A DNA stretch of 64,000 nucleotides from Helicobacter felistomachi (GTDB lineage: Bacteria > Campylobacterota > Campylobacteria > Campylobacterales > Helicobacteraceae): the NCBI RefSeq assembly GCF_030296895.1, contig NZ_AP028022.1, positions 1,178,001 through 1,242,000 of the forward strand, given 5' to 3'. Both the position numbers and the translations under genes were made by a program. A model generated the notes under the pieces. The model was not told the origin of the DNA. It ran no database searches and saw nothing but the letters and a program-made list of their open reading frames with translations. This document shows, piece by piece, positions 1-9,543 of the stretch (positions within the stretch are counted from its first letter, which is position 1; each line of letters opens with the position of its first letter).

Positions 1-886
1 GTTTAGGCAGTCCCTGCAGTGGATCAAGCTGGACTTCACGCCCCACAATTTGTATGTGCTCTGCTTGCAACTTATCAAAGATATTTTGTGGGTGCTCTTG
101 CCCTTTCTCTTGTTGGTGGGGCTTGTGGCATTTTTAGCCAATGTCTTGCAATTTGGCTTTTTATTCAGCCCGAAGGCGGTTGAGCCTAAATGGAGCAAAA
201 TCAACCCCATCACGGGTTTTAAAAATCTATTCAGCTTAAAACGACTCTTAGATGGGCTGCTCATCACCACAAAGGTTTTCATCGCTTTCATTTTAGGTTT
301 TGTCTTGGTGTACTCATTTGTGGATGAACTCACAGGCGTGGCGCAATTCAATTACAAAGACCAATTGCTGTGGTTTAAAAGCAAATCCTTAGAGGTCATT
401 GCGAGTTTATTGTTTTTGTTTTTGGTGGCTTCTTTACTTGATTTCATGTTAAAGCGCAGACAATACATAGACTCGCTCAAAATGACAAAGCAAGAGGTCA
501 AAGATGAGTACAAGCAACAAGAGGGTAACCCCGAGATCAAGGCTAAAATCAAGCAACTCATGCTGAAAAACTCCATGAGTAAGATGATGGCGGCGATTCC
601 TAGTGCCAATGTGGTCGTGACTAACCCCACACACTACGCTGTGGCGCTTAGGTTTGAAGAGAACGACCCTGCCCCCGTGGTCGTGGCAAAGGGCATCGAC
701 TACCTAGCCATCCGCATTAAGGGCGTGGCAAGGGAACACGAAATTGAAATCATAGAAAACCCCAAACTCGCCCGCCAACTCTATCAAGATGTCGACATCG
801 ACGAGGTGATCCCCAAAGTGCTGTTTGAGGCGGTGGCGATCGTGTTCGCCCAAGTGGCGCACATACAGCAAATGAAAAACCGCTAA
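1..886 (+). CDS. flhB: Flagellar export apparatus protein FlhB (5' end outside window)
   Basis: FlhB is the inner-membrane switch protein of the flagellar type III export gate; its cytoplasmic domain cuts itself to change specificity from rod/hook to filament substrates. Reading is open from base 2, so the true start lies upstream; about 294 residues are visible of roughly 355-360 usual for Helicobacter. Hydrophobic segments in the first half fit the remaining membrane helices. The autocleavage motif NPTH is encoded at 623-634, followed by the typical HYAVALRF context. The stop overlaps the convergent hydrolase gene by 4 bases. High confidence in family and intact 3' end. Confidence 0.96.
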   Translation, partial: FRQSLQWIKLDFTPHNLYVLCLQLIKDILWVLLPFLLLVGLVAFLANVLQFGFLFSPKAVEPKWSKINPITGFKNLFSLKRLLDGLLITTKVFIAFILGFVLVYSFVDELTGVAQFNYKDQLLWFKSKSLEVIASLLFLFLVASLLDFMLKRRQYIDSLKMTKQEVKDEYKQQEGNPEIKAKIKQLMLKNSMSKMMAAIPSANVVVTNPTHYAVALRFEENDPAPVVVAKGIDYLAIRIKGVAREHEIEIIENPKLARQLYQDVDIDEVIPKVLFEAVAIVFAQVAHIQQMKNR

Positions 887-1796
887 AGCCCCTTGCTCTC
901 TAGCCACTCTAAGAGGCTCTCTAGCACCGCTTGCTTGTCGCTCTCGTCAAAGATTTTATGGCGGTCTTTAGAAAAAAGGCGCAATTCTATGTCCTTAAAG
1001 CCCTGTTTTTCCAAACAGCGGTGCGCCTTGATCACGCCCACGCCAAAGCCCCCACACACATCATCTAGCCCACTTAAAAACAAAATGGGTAAATCTTTGC
1101 GCCCATAGGCATGGGTGTAAAACACCTTCAATGTCCCCTCAACCAAGAGCGCAAAACTCTTGGCACTAAAGACAAAGCGCGAAGCGGGATCCACCCTTAA
1201 AAGGCGCAACGCCCCCGTGTTCTTACAAACCCAGTTGCCCTGATACGCCCGTACTTTCGGGTGTAAGCTAAAGAGCGTGTTGACTCCACCCTTGAAGTGG
1301 ATATTGAAACGACTCAACAACTTTAGCAAGAAGGCACAAAACCCCAAGCCAAAGAAGGGGCGGGCGTGCCGGTTAAAACCAAGGCATCTAGGGGGGTGTA
1401 GTCGTGCTGCACCCACCGCCTAGCCAGCAAAGACCCCATGCTCTGGCCTAGCACCACCAACTTATGCGTGGGGTATAAACTTTTAATGTGTTCGGCAAGT
1501 TTGGCCATGTCCCTTACCGCCCACTCAAAGCCATCAGTGCCCATCTCCCCCCAAAAAATCTCGCCACCATTTTCTAACACACTCAAGCCATGCCCTCTGT
1601 GATCGGCGACAAAAACCACATACCCTTTGGCGCACAGCTCACTAGCCACCCATTTATAATGTTCCTTATGCTCCACCATGCCCGTGGCAATCTGCACCAC
1701 CACCCCCTTAGACTCTTCGGGCGTATAGCAGTCGTAATAAAGTTTTAAATAGGGGGGGTTGTCGCTGTTAATGTGTTCGTTCTTAGCTACCATCAT
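883..1796 (-). pseudogene. Alpha/beta hydrolase (lysophospholipase/monoglyceride lipase type), one frameshift
   Basis: Two adjoining frames read as one serine hydrolase. The upstream half (1323-1796) has the family's DHRGHG stretch and the nucleophile elbow GQSMGS. The downstream half (883-1416) supplies the expected later acid (SGLDD) and histidine (DRHKIF). The frames join at a G4 run on the + strand (1357-1360, C4 in the coding sense): one extra C restores a continuous reading through the PFFGLGF region. As written, the protein stops just after the nucleophile and would be inactive. The lesion may be a sequencing error. The natural substrate is unknown; membrane lipids or monoglycerides are family-based guesses. 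Confidence 0.8.
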
Positions 1797-1801
1797 GATC
1801 C

Positions 1802-2656
1802 TTAAGAAAAGCGCAAATTCTCATACGAGTCGGGAATCAAACAATCTTGACAAGCGATGAGCTCGGGATAAAGCCCGTGTCTAAAACCCAAAGCAAAAAG
1901 CGCGTCAATGCCTTGTATTTGCTCTTCACTGAGGGCGCAAGAGCTGGCATTGGCATACATATCTAGGTAGGTGTCTAAATGCGCCTTGTTGACCCGCACC
2001 AAATTGCGCTCTAAGAGCATGTCTGCTAGTAAATCTTGGTGTTTTAGAGCAATCACAATCGCCTGATTCAACACCTTTTGCATGTTGATGGCTTGACTTA
2101 AGGGGATTGAGCGCCTAAGAGCCATCCCCCCTAAGGGCAGGGGTAATTCGCTTTTAGTCAGCTCACACCACACCTCCCAAATTTCTTTTTCCACGACTAA
2201 ATCGCCGTGAAAGTCTAAAATACTCTCGTGGATCAATACCCCCGCATCCACTTCCCCACTTAAAACCGCCCCTTCAATCTCTAAGAAATGCTTATACACC
2301 ACCCGAGCGTGGGGGTAGTAGAGCCGAAATAAAAGGGCGTTCGTGGTGTATTGCCCGCTTAGAGCCACTTTAAAATTCTTTTTTAGAGACTTGTTTTTGC
2401 GCCGAATGAGCTTAGGCCCATAGCCTTGCCCGAAACTTGTTGCGGGTTGCAACAAGGCGTAATGCTCTTTAATGAGAGGGTAAAGCCCAAAACTGATGGC
2501 ACTGATAGCGTGTGTACCTTTTAAGGCTTGCTGATTTAGGGTTTCAATGTCGAGGGCGTGGTGGCTAAAGGGCTTAGGAAAATCAACCCAGCCAAAAGCA
2601 AGGGCATAAAACATAAAAATATCGTCCGCATCGGGGCTGTGCGCTATGCTTAACAT
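1802..2656 (-). CDS. mqnD: 1,4-dihydroxy-6-naphthoate synthase MqnD (futalosine pathway)
   Basis: MqnD converts cyclic dehypoxanthine futalosine to 1,4-dihydroxy-6-naphthoate, a late step of the futalosine route to menaquinone used by Helicobacter and Campylobacter. The 284-residue protein has the expected length and starts with the SPDADD motif, followed by the periplasmic-binding-protein-like fold (KLIRRK region, then PLPLGGMALRR). MqnA is a related enzyme, but the SPDADD start favours MqnD. The gene begins 5 bases downstream of the end of the hydrolase on the same strand's map order and is transcribed toward it, so the two could share a transcript. ubiE/menG and ubiX later in the window belong to the same quinone network. 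Confidence 0.9.
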   Translation of the reverse strand: MLSIAHSPDADDIFMFYALAFGWVDFPKPFSHHALDIETLNQQALKGTHAISAISFGLYPLIKEHYALLQPATSFGQGYGPKLIRRKNKSLKKNFKVALSGQYTTNALLFRLYYPHARVVYKHFLEIEGAVLSGEVDAGVLIHESILDFHGDLVVEKEIWEVWCELTKSELPLPLGGMALRRSIPLSQAINMQKVLNQAIVIALKHQDLLADMLLERNLVRVNKAHLDTYLDMYANASSCALSEEQIQGIDALFALGFRHGLYPELIACQDCLIPDSYENLRFS

Positions 2657-2978
2657 GTGTCCTTCTTTTTTCTCTCATTGTAGCTTGTTTTATTGAAAAT
2701 AAAGTGTTGTGCTTTTTTGGGGATTTTGGGCAAAACACCCCTTTGACAACAAGACCAAGCAGCTGATAAGAGAGTTCTTAAAAGGGTTTGATGACGATTC
2801 CCCAACTCCTCCACCCAGTGGTGGTGATACAGGCCCAAAGGCCCTACACCCCCTAAAGGCGACATAGACTCACATACACCGCTTAAAATCCCTAAAATAG
2901 ACATTGAAGGCACGGACATAAACGCTTTAGATAGCACAGCCCTGCCTAAAAGTGAAAGCTTAGAGCCTAATCCTGCTT

Positions 2979-3610
2979 TTGGGGAAAACTTTAGCACGTT
3001 TGCCGGTAAAGGCGCTAAAGCGGTTAAAAAGCTTTTGCAAGAGCAAAGAGGACAAGTCGCCGGGGCATTTTATCGGGAGGATTTATGGGATAAACGCAGG
3101 GCGTTTACAGATTTTGTGTGGGGCACAAACGCATCGCGTTTGCAAGCGCAGCGTTTGCAAGGCTTAAAAGGCGCAAAGGCAAGCCGCTTAAGCCTTATGG
3201 ACTTTCTAAAATCCTAGAGAAACACGCGAGCGACTTTGAGAGCTCTAAGGGGGCAGATATTGGGGAAAGGTTAGCAAACGGGCTAGAATATTTGATTAAA
3301 AATGGAGAACTTAAAACAAGCTCCACAGGCATTAAACCCATCGTTATACCCACAAAAGAAGGGGAGTTTAGGGTGGACTTGTCTAGGAGGCAGTTTGGCA
3401 GAGGGGATAATACATGGGTCATCATGGCTTACGAGTGAGTATAAGAATCCCCCTGTAGAGACTTTCGGTCAATCTATAATCTCTAAGGAAGTGTCTAAAG
3501 AGTCTAGGCATGGGCATCTTGCCCAAAAGGACTTAAGCGACAACACCACCTCCATCTTAAAAAGCAAACCACAGCAAGGGGGAAAACCACCTGAAGAATT
3601 TGAGCCTTGA
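2979..3610 (+). pseudogene. Remnant of a phage/mobile-element protein with a PBECR/DUF3519-like nuclease domain
   Basis: Pieces of one protein are scattered over the three forward frames. Frame 2 (3035-3217) carries GQVAGAFYRED followed by FVWG. Frame 1 (3118-3438) carries LKPYGLSKILEKHASDF, then GEFRVDLS and GDNTWVIMAYE. Frame 2 again (about 3434-3610) carries DLSDNTT. This order resembles the nuclease-like domain (PBECR/DUF3519 type) at the end of very large proteins in Helicobacter phages and integrative elements; the match is from memory. Several frameshifts and no plausible start mean it is decayed. A small direct repeat, GCGTTTGCAA twice at about 3137-3161, sits at one frame change. Confidence 0.6.
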
Positions 3611-3920
3611 TGCGCTTGAGAAGGCAGTAGAGCAGACCGCCAAAGAACTTAGCAAGAATGCACCAAAACCCCTAAGCACCACGCCTTTACCTAAAGAGCA
3701 ACTTCTTAAAGAGTTTAAAGGTTATCGGCACTTTGGCCACGACTTCACAGAATACAGAGGTAAAGGCTTAGAGGCCTTAAAGCTCATTGCTAAGAAAAAG
3801 TACGGGCAAGTGGACCGTATTAGCACCCAGACTCAGGGGGTATTGATGTGGGCTATAGTTGCCCTTAAACAACAACACCCAAGGGGGCTTAGTGGATTTA
3901 TCAAACGGCAGGGGGCTTAG
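3600..3920 (+). pseudogene. Second fragment of the same mobile-element protein family
   Basis: This open stretch of 106 codons contains HFGHDFTEYRGKG followed by EALKLIAKKKYGQV, which resembles the segment just upstream of the nuclease-like domain in the neighbouring remnant (KAVKKLLQEQRGQVAG in the preceding fragment). It then breaks off without the domain. It may be a partial duplicate, or part of a second, tandem copy that lost its 3' half. No ribosome binding site stands out and I would not expect a functional product. Beyond 3920 the frames decay further. Confidence 0.45.
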
Positions 3921-4252
3921 GCAGAGAAAACAATAAGGCGAATCGCTGCACGCGCCCCTTTAAAACGCCCAAAAAGGGCATCGAGACTAAAAGAGGCTGT
4001 GCGCGGGGTAAAATTCCAACCACCACACAAAATGGAGGCACTATACGCAAGCCACGACACGCTTGCCCAATCTCTATGGAAAGGGTTTAAACGAGAAGGT
4101 CGCAGGAGTGGCTTTAAGGTATCCTTCAAAAGTGCCTTGACAAAAGCCCACAGCGCGGAGGAATTTAAAAACAATTCTAAACACCACAAGACCCTTAGAC
4201 CTTTTAAGCACCAACTCTCTTCGATGTAGCACACTTTGGGATTGAAGCATAT
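3921..4252. other. Gene-free stretch, probably decayed mobile DNA
   Basis: No convincing gene. Short open frames here are Lys/Arg/Thr-rich in one direction and hydrophobic in the other, without recognisable motifs. It lies between the nuclease-domain fragments and the rRNA leader and is probably more of the same decayed element. Confidence 0.4.
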
Positions 4253-4276
4253 CCACAAAAAATAAGTTTTTTGTGG
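4253..4276. terminator. Perfect 10-bp inverted repeat with 4-base loop
   Basis: CCACAAAAAA, loop TAAG, TTTTTTGTGG. The A/T halves make it look like a bidirectional intrinsic terminator, with T6 in the 3' arm read from either strand. It could end transcription from the decayed element before the rRNA leader. A mobile-element end is an alternative, but no matching copy was seen elsewhere in the window. Confidence 0.45.
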
Positions 4277-4531
4277 TGCTAAAAAGAGGATAGAATTGAC
4301 TAGATCTAAACATAATACCTTGCAACCTCCAACAAAGTTAAGCCCCCCTTAAGCTTTAAAAGCATATAATGCGCTTTTGCAACAAAAAAGGGCAATGCGA
4401 AAAGTTTTAAAGCTTGCTGTTTGTTGCAAGGTGTTTAGTCTAACTAAATGTGTTCTTTGACATCCAAGCAAGAGAGTCTTGTGGCCAAATTTGTTTTTTA
4501 CATTTTGTTTTGGCTTTAAGGACTCTAGTTT

Positions 4532-4560
4532 TTGACACAACTTGTCTAATAGAGTAATCT
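4532..4560 (+). promoter_or_regulatory. Candidate 16S rRNA promoter
   Basis: TTGACA at 4532-4537, a 17-base spacer, and TAATCT at 4555-4560. This gives a start near 4567, about 47 bases before the mature 16S end. It is unusually close to the consensus for a Helicobacter, whose -35 boxes are generally weak, which fits a strong rRNA promoter. A second TATAAT at 4365-4370 could start a longer precursor. Confidence 0.65.
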
Positions 4561-4562
4561 TG

Positions 4563-4589
4563 TGTGCTGTAGAGAAATCTAACAGCACA
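4563..4589 (+). other. Hairpin in the 16S leader
   Basis: TGTGCTGT (4563-4570) pairs with ACAGCACA (4582-4589), a perfect 8-bp stem with an 11-base loop. It would form in the first transcribed bases of the precursor and may serve leader folding or RNase III-type processing. The processing role is inference. Confidence 0.5.
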
Positions 4590-4613
4590 GAGCCAGTTTA
4601 GGATAAACTTAAC

Positions 4614-6113
<1,500 letters not shown>

Positions 6114-6118
6114 CTTAG

Positions 6119-6174
6119 AGAAACTCTTCAAGACTTTGCTGTCTTGAAGACAAGGCTCAAGGCTCTCTTGCTGG
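6119..6174 (+). repeat. 16S trailer hairpin repeat, copy 1
   Basis: Six bases past the 16S end lies a perfect hairpin, CTTCAAGAC (6126-6134) / GTCTTGAAG (6141-6149) with loop TTTGCT. It and its right flank recur at 9260-9315. The 29 bases from gaaactcttc to gtcttgaa are identical, and ggctctctt is conserved further on. It may be part of 16S trailer processing or termination. Confidence 0.7.
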
Positions 6175-6262
6175 GGTGTTAGAGGGTGTATTCTTTTTAA
6201 TAAATCTGTAATCCGTATAGAATTTTCCGCTTAGAATGGGTTTGTTGCCAAACAGTGTGGGC

Positions 6263-7117
6263 TTATTTGCCCTGCCCATTTTGGGAATAGCGAGCTAAAA
6301 GACGCTTGTAATGCGCATAATTCTCTTCATCGTGTAGGGCTTTGTAGGCGTTGGCAGTGTTTTCTAATAAAATCGCCGTGTAGCTGGCTTGCTCTTTAAT
6401 CGCTAGGCTTTGTTTATAAAATTTAATGGCTTCTTGGTAGTGTTTCTCTTTATAAGCACATTGCCCCGCCATGTAAGAACTAAAGGCAGGGCGGTATTTG
6501 ATTTGGGCAAGCCAAATAAAACGCTCTAGGGCTTTTTTGTAGTTTTGCTGTGTGAAGAGATCCATCGCATCGTGAAAGGCTTGTTGCCGGTGGTTGTAAT
6601 CTTTGATGAAAACACGGCTTGTAGTTTGGTTGCTGGTATATTGTTTTACAGAGCAATAAGCAATGAAAACAATGACCGCCAGCCCAATAAGCACAAGCAT
6701 AAACCACCCTAGACAACCCATGGGTGTTTCAGTGCTAGGTGTTTCAGTGCTAGGTGTTTCGGTCCTAATCAAAACACCGTAAGGGTTGAATACGCTTATC
6801 TTATCCCCTTGTTTGATGCGTACACTATCTCCTGTGCGACTCAAATATTCCCCATGTTTGCTAAAGAGTTTGTTATCCTCTTCATCATAAACACTGACTT
6901 CGGTATCATTGTGCCTTACACCGCCGATTGTTAAAATAAAATTAGCATCTAAAACATAGCCATATGGGTCGAGTTTGCATACTTTATTCCCCCGCCTGAC
7001 GAGCGCATAATTATTCACAAAGAAAATGCACTCTCCGGATTTTTTAAAAAGCTCTTCACCATTTTCATCGTAGGCATAAACCTTAGTGCCCTTTTGCTCC
7101 ACATGGCTAATTTGCAT
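6263..7117 (-). CDS. Membrane protein with N-terminal repeat domain and C-terminal TPRs
   Basis: No family recognised with confidence. The 284-residue protein starts with two similar units of about 45 residues, each with a (Y)DE-ENG/EDN-LF-K-GE pattern ending in PYG, suggesting a small beta-rich repeat domain. A TETPS repeat linker follows, then one hydrophobic helix (about residues 135-155), then two or three TPR-like helices (for example EAIKFYKQSLAI). One membrane span with soluble domains on both sides suggests a scaffold. The start at 7117 has an upstream GGGGAAAGC. It lies 9 bases after the broken COG2958 gene, in one run with the Sel1 gene. Confidence 0.75.
   Translation of the reverse strand: MQISHVEQKGTKVYAYDENGEELFKKSGECIFFVNNYALVRRGNKVCKLDPYGYVLDANFILTIGGVRHNDTEVSVYDEEDNKLFSKHGEYLSRTGDSVRIKQGDKISVFNPYGVLIRTETPSTETPSTETPMGCLGWFMLVLIGLAVIVFIAYCSVKQYTSNQTTSRVFIKDYNHRQQAFHDAMDLFTQQNYKKALERFIWLAQIKYRPAFSSYMAGQCAYKEKHYQEAIKFYKQSLAIKEQASYTAILLENTANAYKALHDEENYAHYKRLLARYSQNGQGK
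6723..6767. repeat. Three 15-bp tandem repeats inside the TPR membrane protein gene
   Basis: The unit ggtgtttcagtgcta occurs at 6723-6737 and 6738-6752, then a third copy with changes at 6753-6767. It encodes the TETPS linker just before the membrane helix. Because the unit is a multiple of three, copy-number change would alter linker length without breaking the frame. Confidence 0.85.
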
Positions 7118-7126
7118 AGCTTTCCC

Positions 7127-8090
7127 CTAAGCCTCTTTAGGCATTTGCCCCAAAATCTCTAATTCTATATAATTTTGCAATGCTGCTTTGTCTAGCACGC
7201 TATCAAAGGCTTGGAAGTTGGTTTGCTCACTCATGTGCGCCTTAATCGCCTCGTGATAGAGAGTCAAAGCGTTTAAGAAGTCTTTAAAATCGGGGCTATT
7301 TTGGGACAATTCGCCCAACATGGCGTGATCTAAATTTTCTTTAAATTTGGCGTTTAACAACACCTGACTTTTTTGCATGTCTTGCACATTGAGCAAGACA
7401 ACCCCAATGCCAAAGCTGGTGTGCAAGCGTTTGAGCAAGTCCATTAAATCGCTATCTTGTGTGTTGATTTTCTCCACCACTAGGTAACCCTCATGCGCCC
7501 AAGAGCTGTTGCTAATTAATGGCTTGGAAGTAATATTCTCTACAATGGCTTAAATCCATCTCCTTTTTGAGCTCAAAAGAAAAGAGTTTCAAGGGCAAAT
7601 TGCCAAAGTTTTCTACAAATTGGCGCAAGGTGGGCTCAAAGTTTTGGTAGGTAAAGCTTGCCCCCACCATGTCCGGATAAAGCCAAGAGTTTTTACCCTT
7701 TGTGCCCTTTAAGGCTTTTTCGTGGTAGATGGTCTTGGTGTGTGCGCCCCATTTGGTATAAGCAAAGTGGGCTAGTAAAGGGTGTAATAAGCGTTCGTGG
7801 TGGGTTTCTATCCTGCCATAAGCCGGGGTTGAGCTCTTTGCATTGAGCGCATATTCTTTTAAGGCAATAGTGATAGGGCGTTGTGAAACCTGCACAAAGG
7901 GCAAGTCTTATTTGTTCTTTAAAGCCAACCACACGGGGTAATAAGTCCCATCTTCTGCTGTGCTAAACATCTGGCTAATCTTGCCTGCGCTGTAAAGTTC
8001 CTGTGCCCTGCTATAAAGCGCATGGATGGACACGGGGGCTTTTGCCTCTTTGAGCACGGCTAGGACAATGTCTAGATAGTCTTTTTTCAT
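7127..8090 (-). pseudogene. HARE-HTH / COG2958 (HrgA-like) gene with a stop and a frameshift
   Basis: Three open pieces read in order as one protein. The first (7908-8090) is a HARE-type helix-turn-helix (KDYLDIVLAVLKEAKAPVSI, ending YYPVWLAL). After an in-frame TAA at 7908-7910 the same frame continues with the COG2958 body (HERLLHPLLAHFA, KGTKGKNSWLYPD, KLFSFELKKE). An extra base at 7514-7515 then shifts the frame; removing it joins QAIN to SNSSWAHEGYLVVE and the third piece, which contains FGIGVVLL. Related proteins are found with restriction systems in H. pylori (hrgA). The stop plus the shift point to real decay rather than one sequencing error. Confidence 0.75.
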
Positions 8091-8107
8091 CTCTTAGCCC
8101 CCGTTGT

Positions 8108-9099
8108 TCATTTGCTTAAAAGCGTGCAGGCTTTTTCATAGCCTTCATCGCAAGCTTGTTTGCTGTATTCTGTGGCTTGGTTTTTATCCACAAGCACCCC
8201 TAGGCCCTTTGCATAGATGGTCGCTAAATTCCAATAAGCCCTACCAGCCACCCCCTTATCTGTTGCGCCCCTCCCACCTTCAAGATACTCTAAGGCTTTT
8301 TTATAGTCTTTAGCCACACCCTCTCCATTAAGATACATCTCTCCCAAATAAGCACAAGCATTGCCATCTTTCCCATCAGCCGCTTTTGGAAGTATTCTCT
8401 AGCTTTAGCTAAATTTTTAGGAACACCCTGCCCGTTTAAATACATTGTGGCTGCTTCAAAATAACCTAGTGCACTCCCCTTACTTGCCGCCTTTTGAAAG
8501 TATTCTATCGCTTTAGCAGGGTCTTTGGGCACACCCCCTCCTCCCCACGAACCTCCCGGACCAAGTAAATACATTTGCCCTAAATTCACAAGAGCCTCCA
8601 CGCTCCCCTTTTCTACAGCAATTTGGAAGTACTCTAGTGCTTGTTTATAGCTTTGCCCTACGCGATTGGGTCCACCAAGATACATCATCCCCATATAGCG
8701 ATACGCCTCCGCACTGCCTGCTTTGGCAGCATTCTCAAATAGATTTAGAACTTCTAGCGGACTATGCGAAGAACCCATGGGATCACGCCAATCATTTTTA
8801 ATCATGTTTTGATAGACTTGGATGGCGTATTTTAAAAGAGCCTCTGCTGTCCTTTCTGTGGGCGGCTCAACTCCAAATCGCGACATGCGTGCTCGTGTGC
8901 GTGCTTGCATTTGTCGTTGTTTAGCCCCCTCAGCCTCCCTAGTCTGCTCTCTTTCTTGGCGTTTTTTTTTTTTTTGCAAAATTTGATTGGGCGTTTCCTG
9001 GGGTTGTGAATTCCCCAACAACCCCCCCAAACACCCACTTAGCATAGGGGCCAATAAACACCCACTCAGCACAACAGAACATGATTTAAAGATTTTCAT
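8108..9099 (-). pseudogene. Sel1-repeat lipoprotein with an A14 tract, frameshifted near its end
   Basis: The start at 9099 gives a lipoprotein signal with lipobox LSGC, then a Lys/Arg/Gln-rich linker, then several Sel1-type repeats (for example AYRYMGMMYLGG and ALVNLGQMYLLG). In Helicobacter such proteins are the Hcp family of secreted or surface solenoid proteins. The frame breaks at an A4 run (T4 at 8394-8397 on the + strand); one more A would continue as FQKAADGKDGNA into the last repeats (8108-8347, GEMYLNGEG). An A14 run encoding four lysines lies near residue 45. As written, the C-terminal repeats are lost. Likely cotranscribed with the two genes downstream. Confidence 0.75.
8962..8975. 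repeat. Homopolymer tract (A14 in the coding sense) in the Sel1 lipoprotein gene
   Basis: Fourteen T on the + strand, read as A14 giving the KKKK after LQ. At 14 the lipoprotein frame stays open; 13 or 15 would end it early. This is a typical length for slipped-strand contingency loci in Helicobacter. Confidence 0.85.
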
Positions 9100-9151
9100 A
9101 AGAGTCCCCCAAGAATGAGGGCTAAAAAAGCAAGAGAATTAGAGAGAGTTA

Positions 9152-9159
9152 CCCCCCCC
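9152..9159. repeat. C8 tract upstream of the Sel1 lipoprotein gene
   Basis: Eight C on the + strand, 53-60 bases upstream of the lipoprotein start at 9099, where the promoter of that minus-strand gene should lie. Length change could alter promoter spacing. No clear -10 box was identified beside it. Confidence 0.6.
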
Positions 9160-9259
9160 TCGCACAAAACCAGCAAAGTTGGACATGGCGATCCTTTTTA
9201 TAGAAATAAAGGGCTGATCTTAAAGTAAGAAAATTAAAGAATAGCTTAATAGCTGAACC

Positions 9260-9315
9260 TGAAACTCTTCAAGACTTTGCTGTCTTGAATGCAGGGCTTA
9301 AGGCTCTCTTACCGG
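9260..9315 (+). repeat. 16S trailer hairpin repeat, copy 2 (without an rRNA gene)
   Basis: Second copy of the repeat at 6119-6174. The stem CTTCAAGAC (9267-9275) with loop TTTGCT pairs with GTCTTGAA (9282-9289). Here no rRNA precedes it. It closes the accessory segment 6175-9259. Confidence 0.7.
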
Positions 9316-9543
9316 TGGGAGTTAAAGACTTTTATGTCTGTGTAAATTTGCCCTTCATTGGCATCCTAAGCACTAAGGAGTTTTTCGTTTTAGCAAACCG
9401 CGCCTTTTACAAATCTATATTTTGTTACCAAAAATCCCTCTAGCATGAGGCTTAGATTTTCTTGATGCCTCTTTTTTAAAACACAGACTTTAGGATTTGG
9501 TTAAAATGTCTCTGTTTTTAGTGCTTGAGATTGAGGTGGTGCA
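9316..9543. other. Intergenic region upstream of the zinc-motif outer-membrane protein
   Basis: With 9100-9315 this forms a 444-base gene-free stretch holding the C8 tract and repeat copy 2. The right part is AT-rich and should carry the promoter of the outer-membrane protein gene at 9544; gttaaaatg at about 9500 could be a -10 box. Nothing else was recognised. Confidence 0.4.

Noticed and set aside
6114..6262. tRNA or 23S rRNA gene behind the 16S gene
   Set aside because: No cloverleaf or 23S start sequence found; split rRNA genes are normal in Helicobacter.
6723..6767. CRISPR-like repeat
   Set aside because: Only three contiguous 15-bp units without spacers, inside a coding frame.
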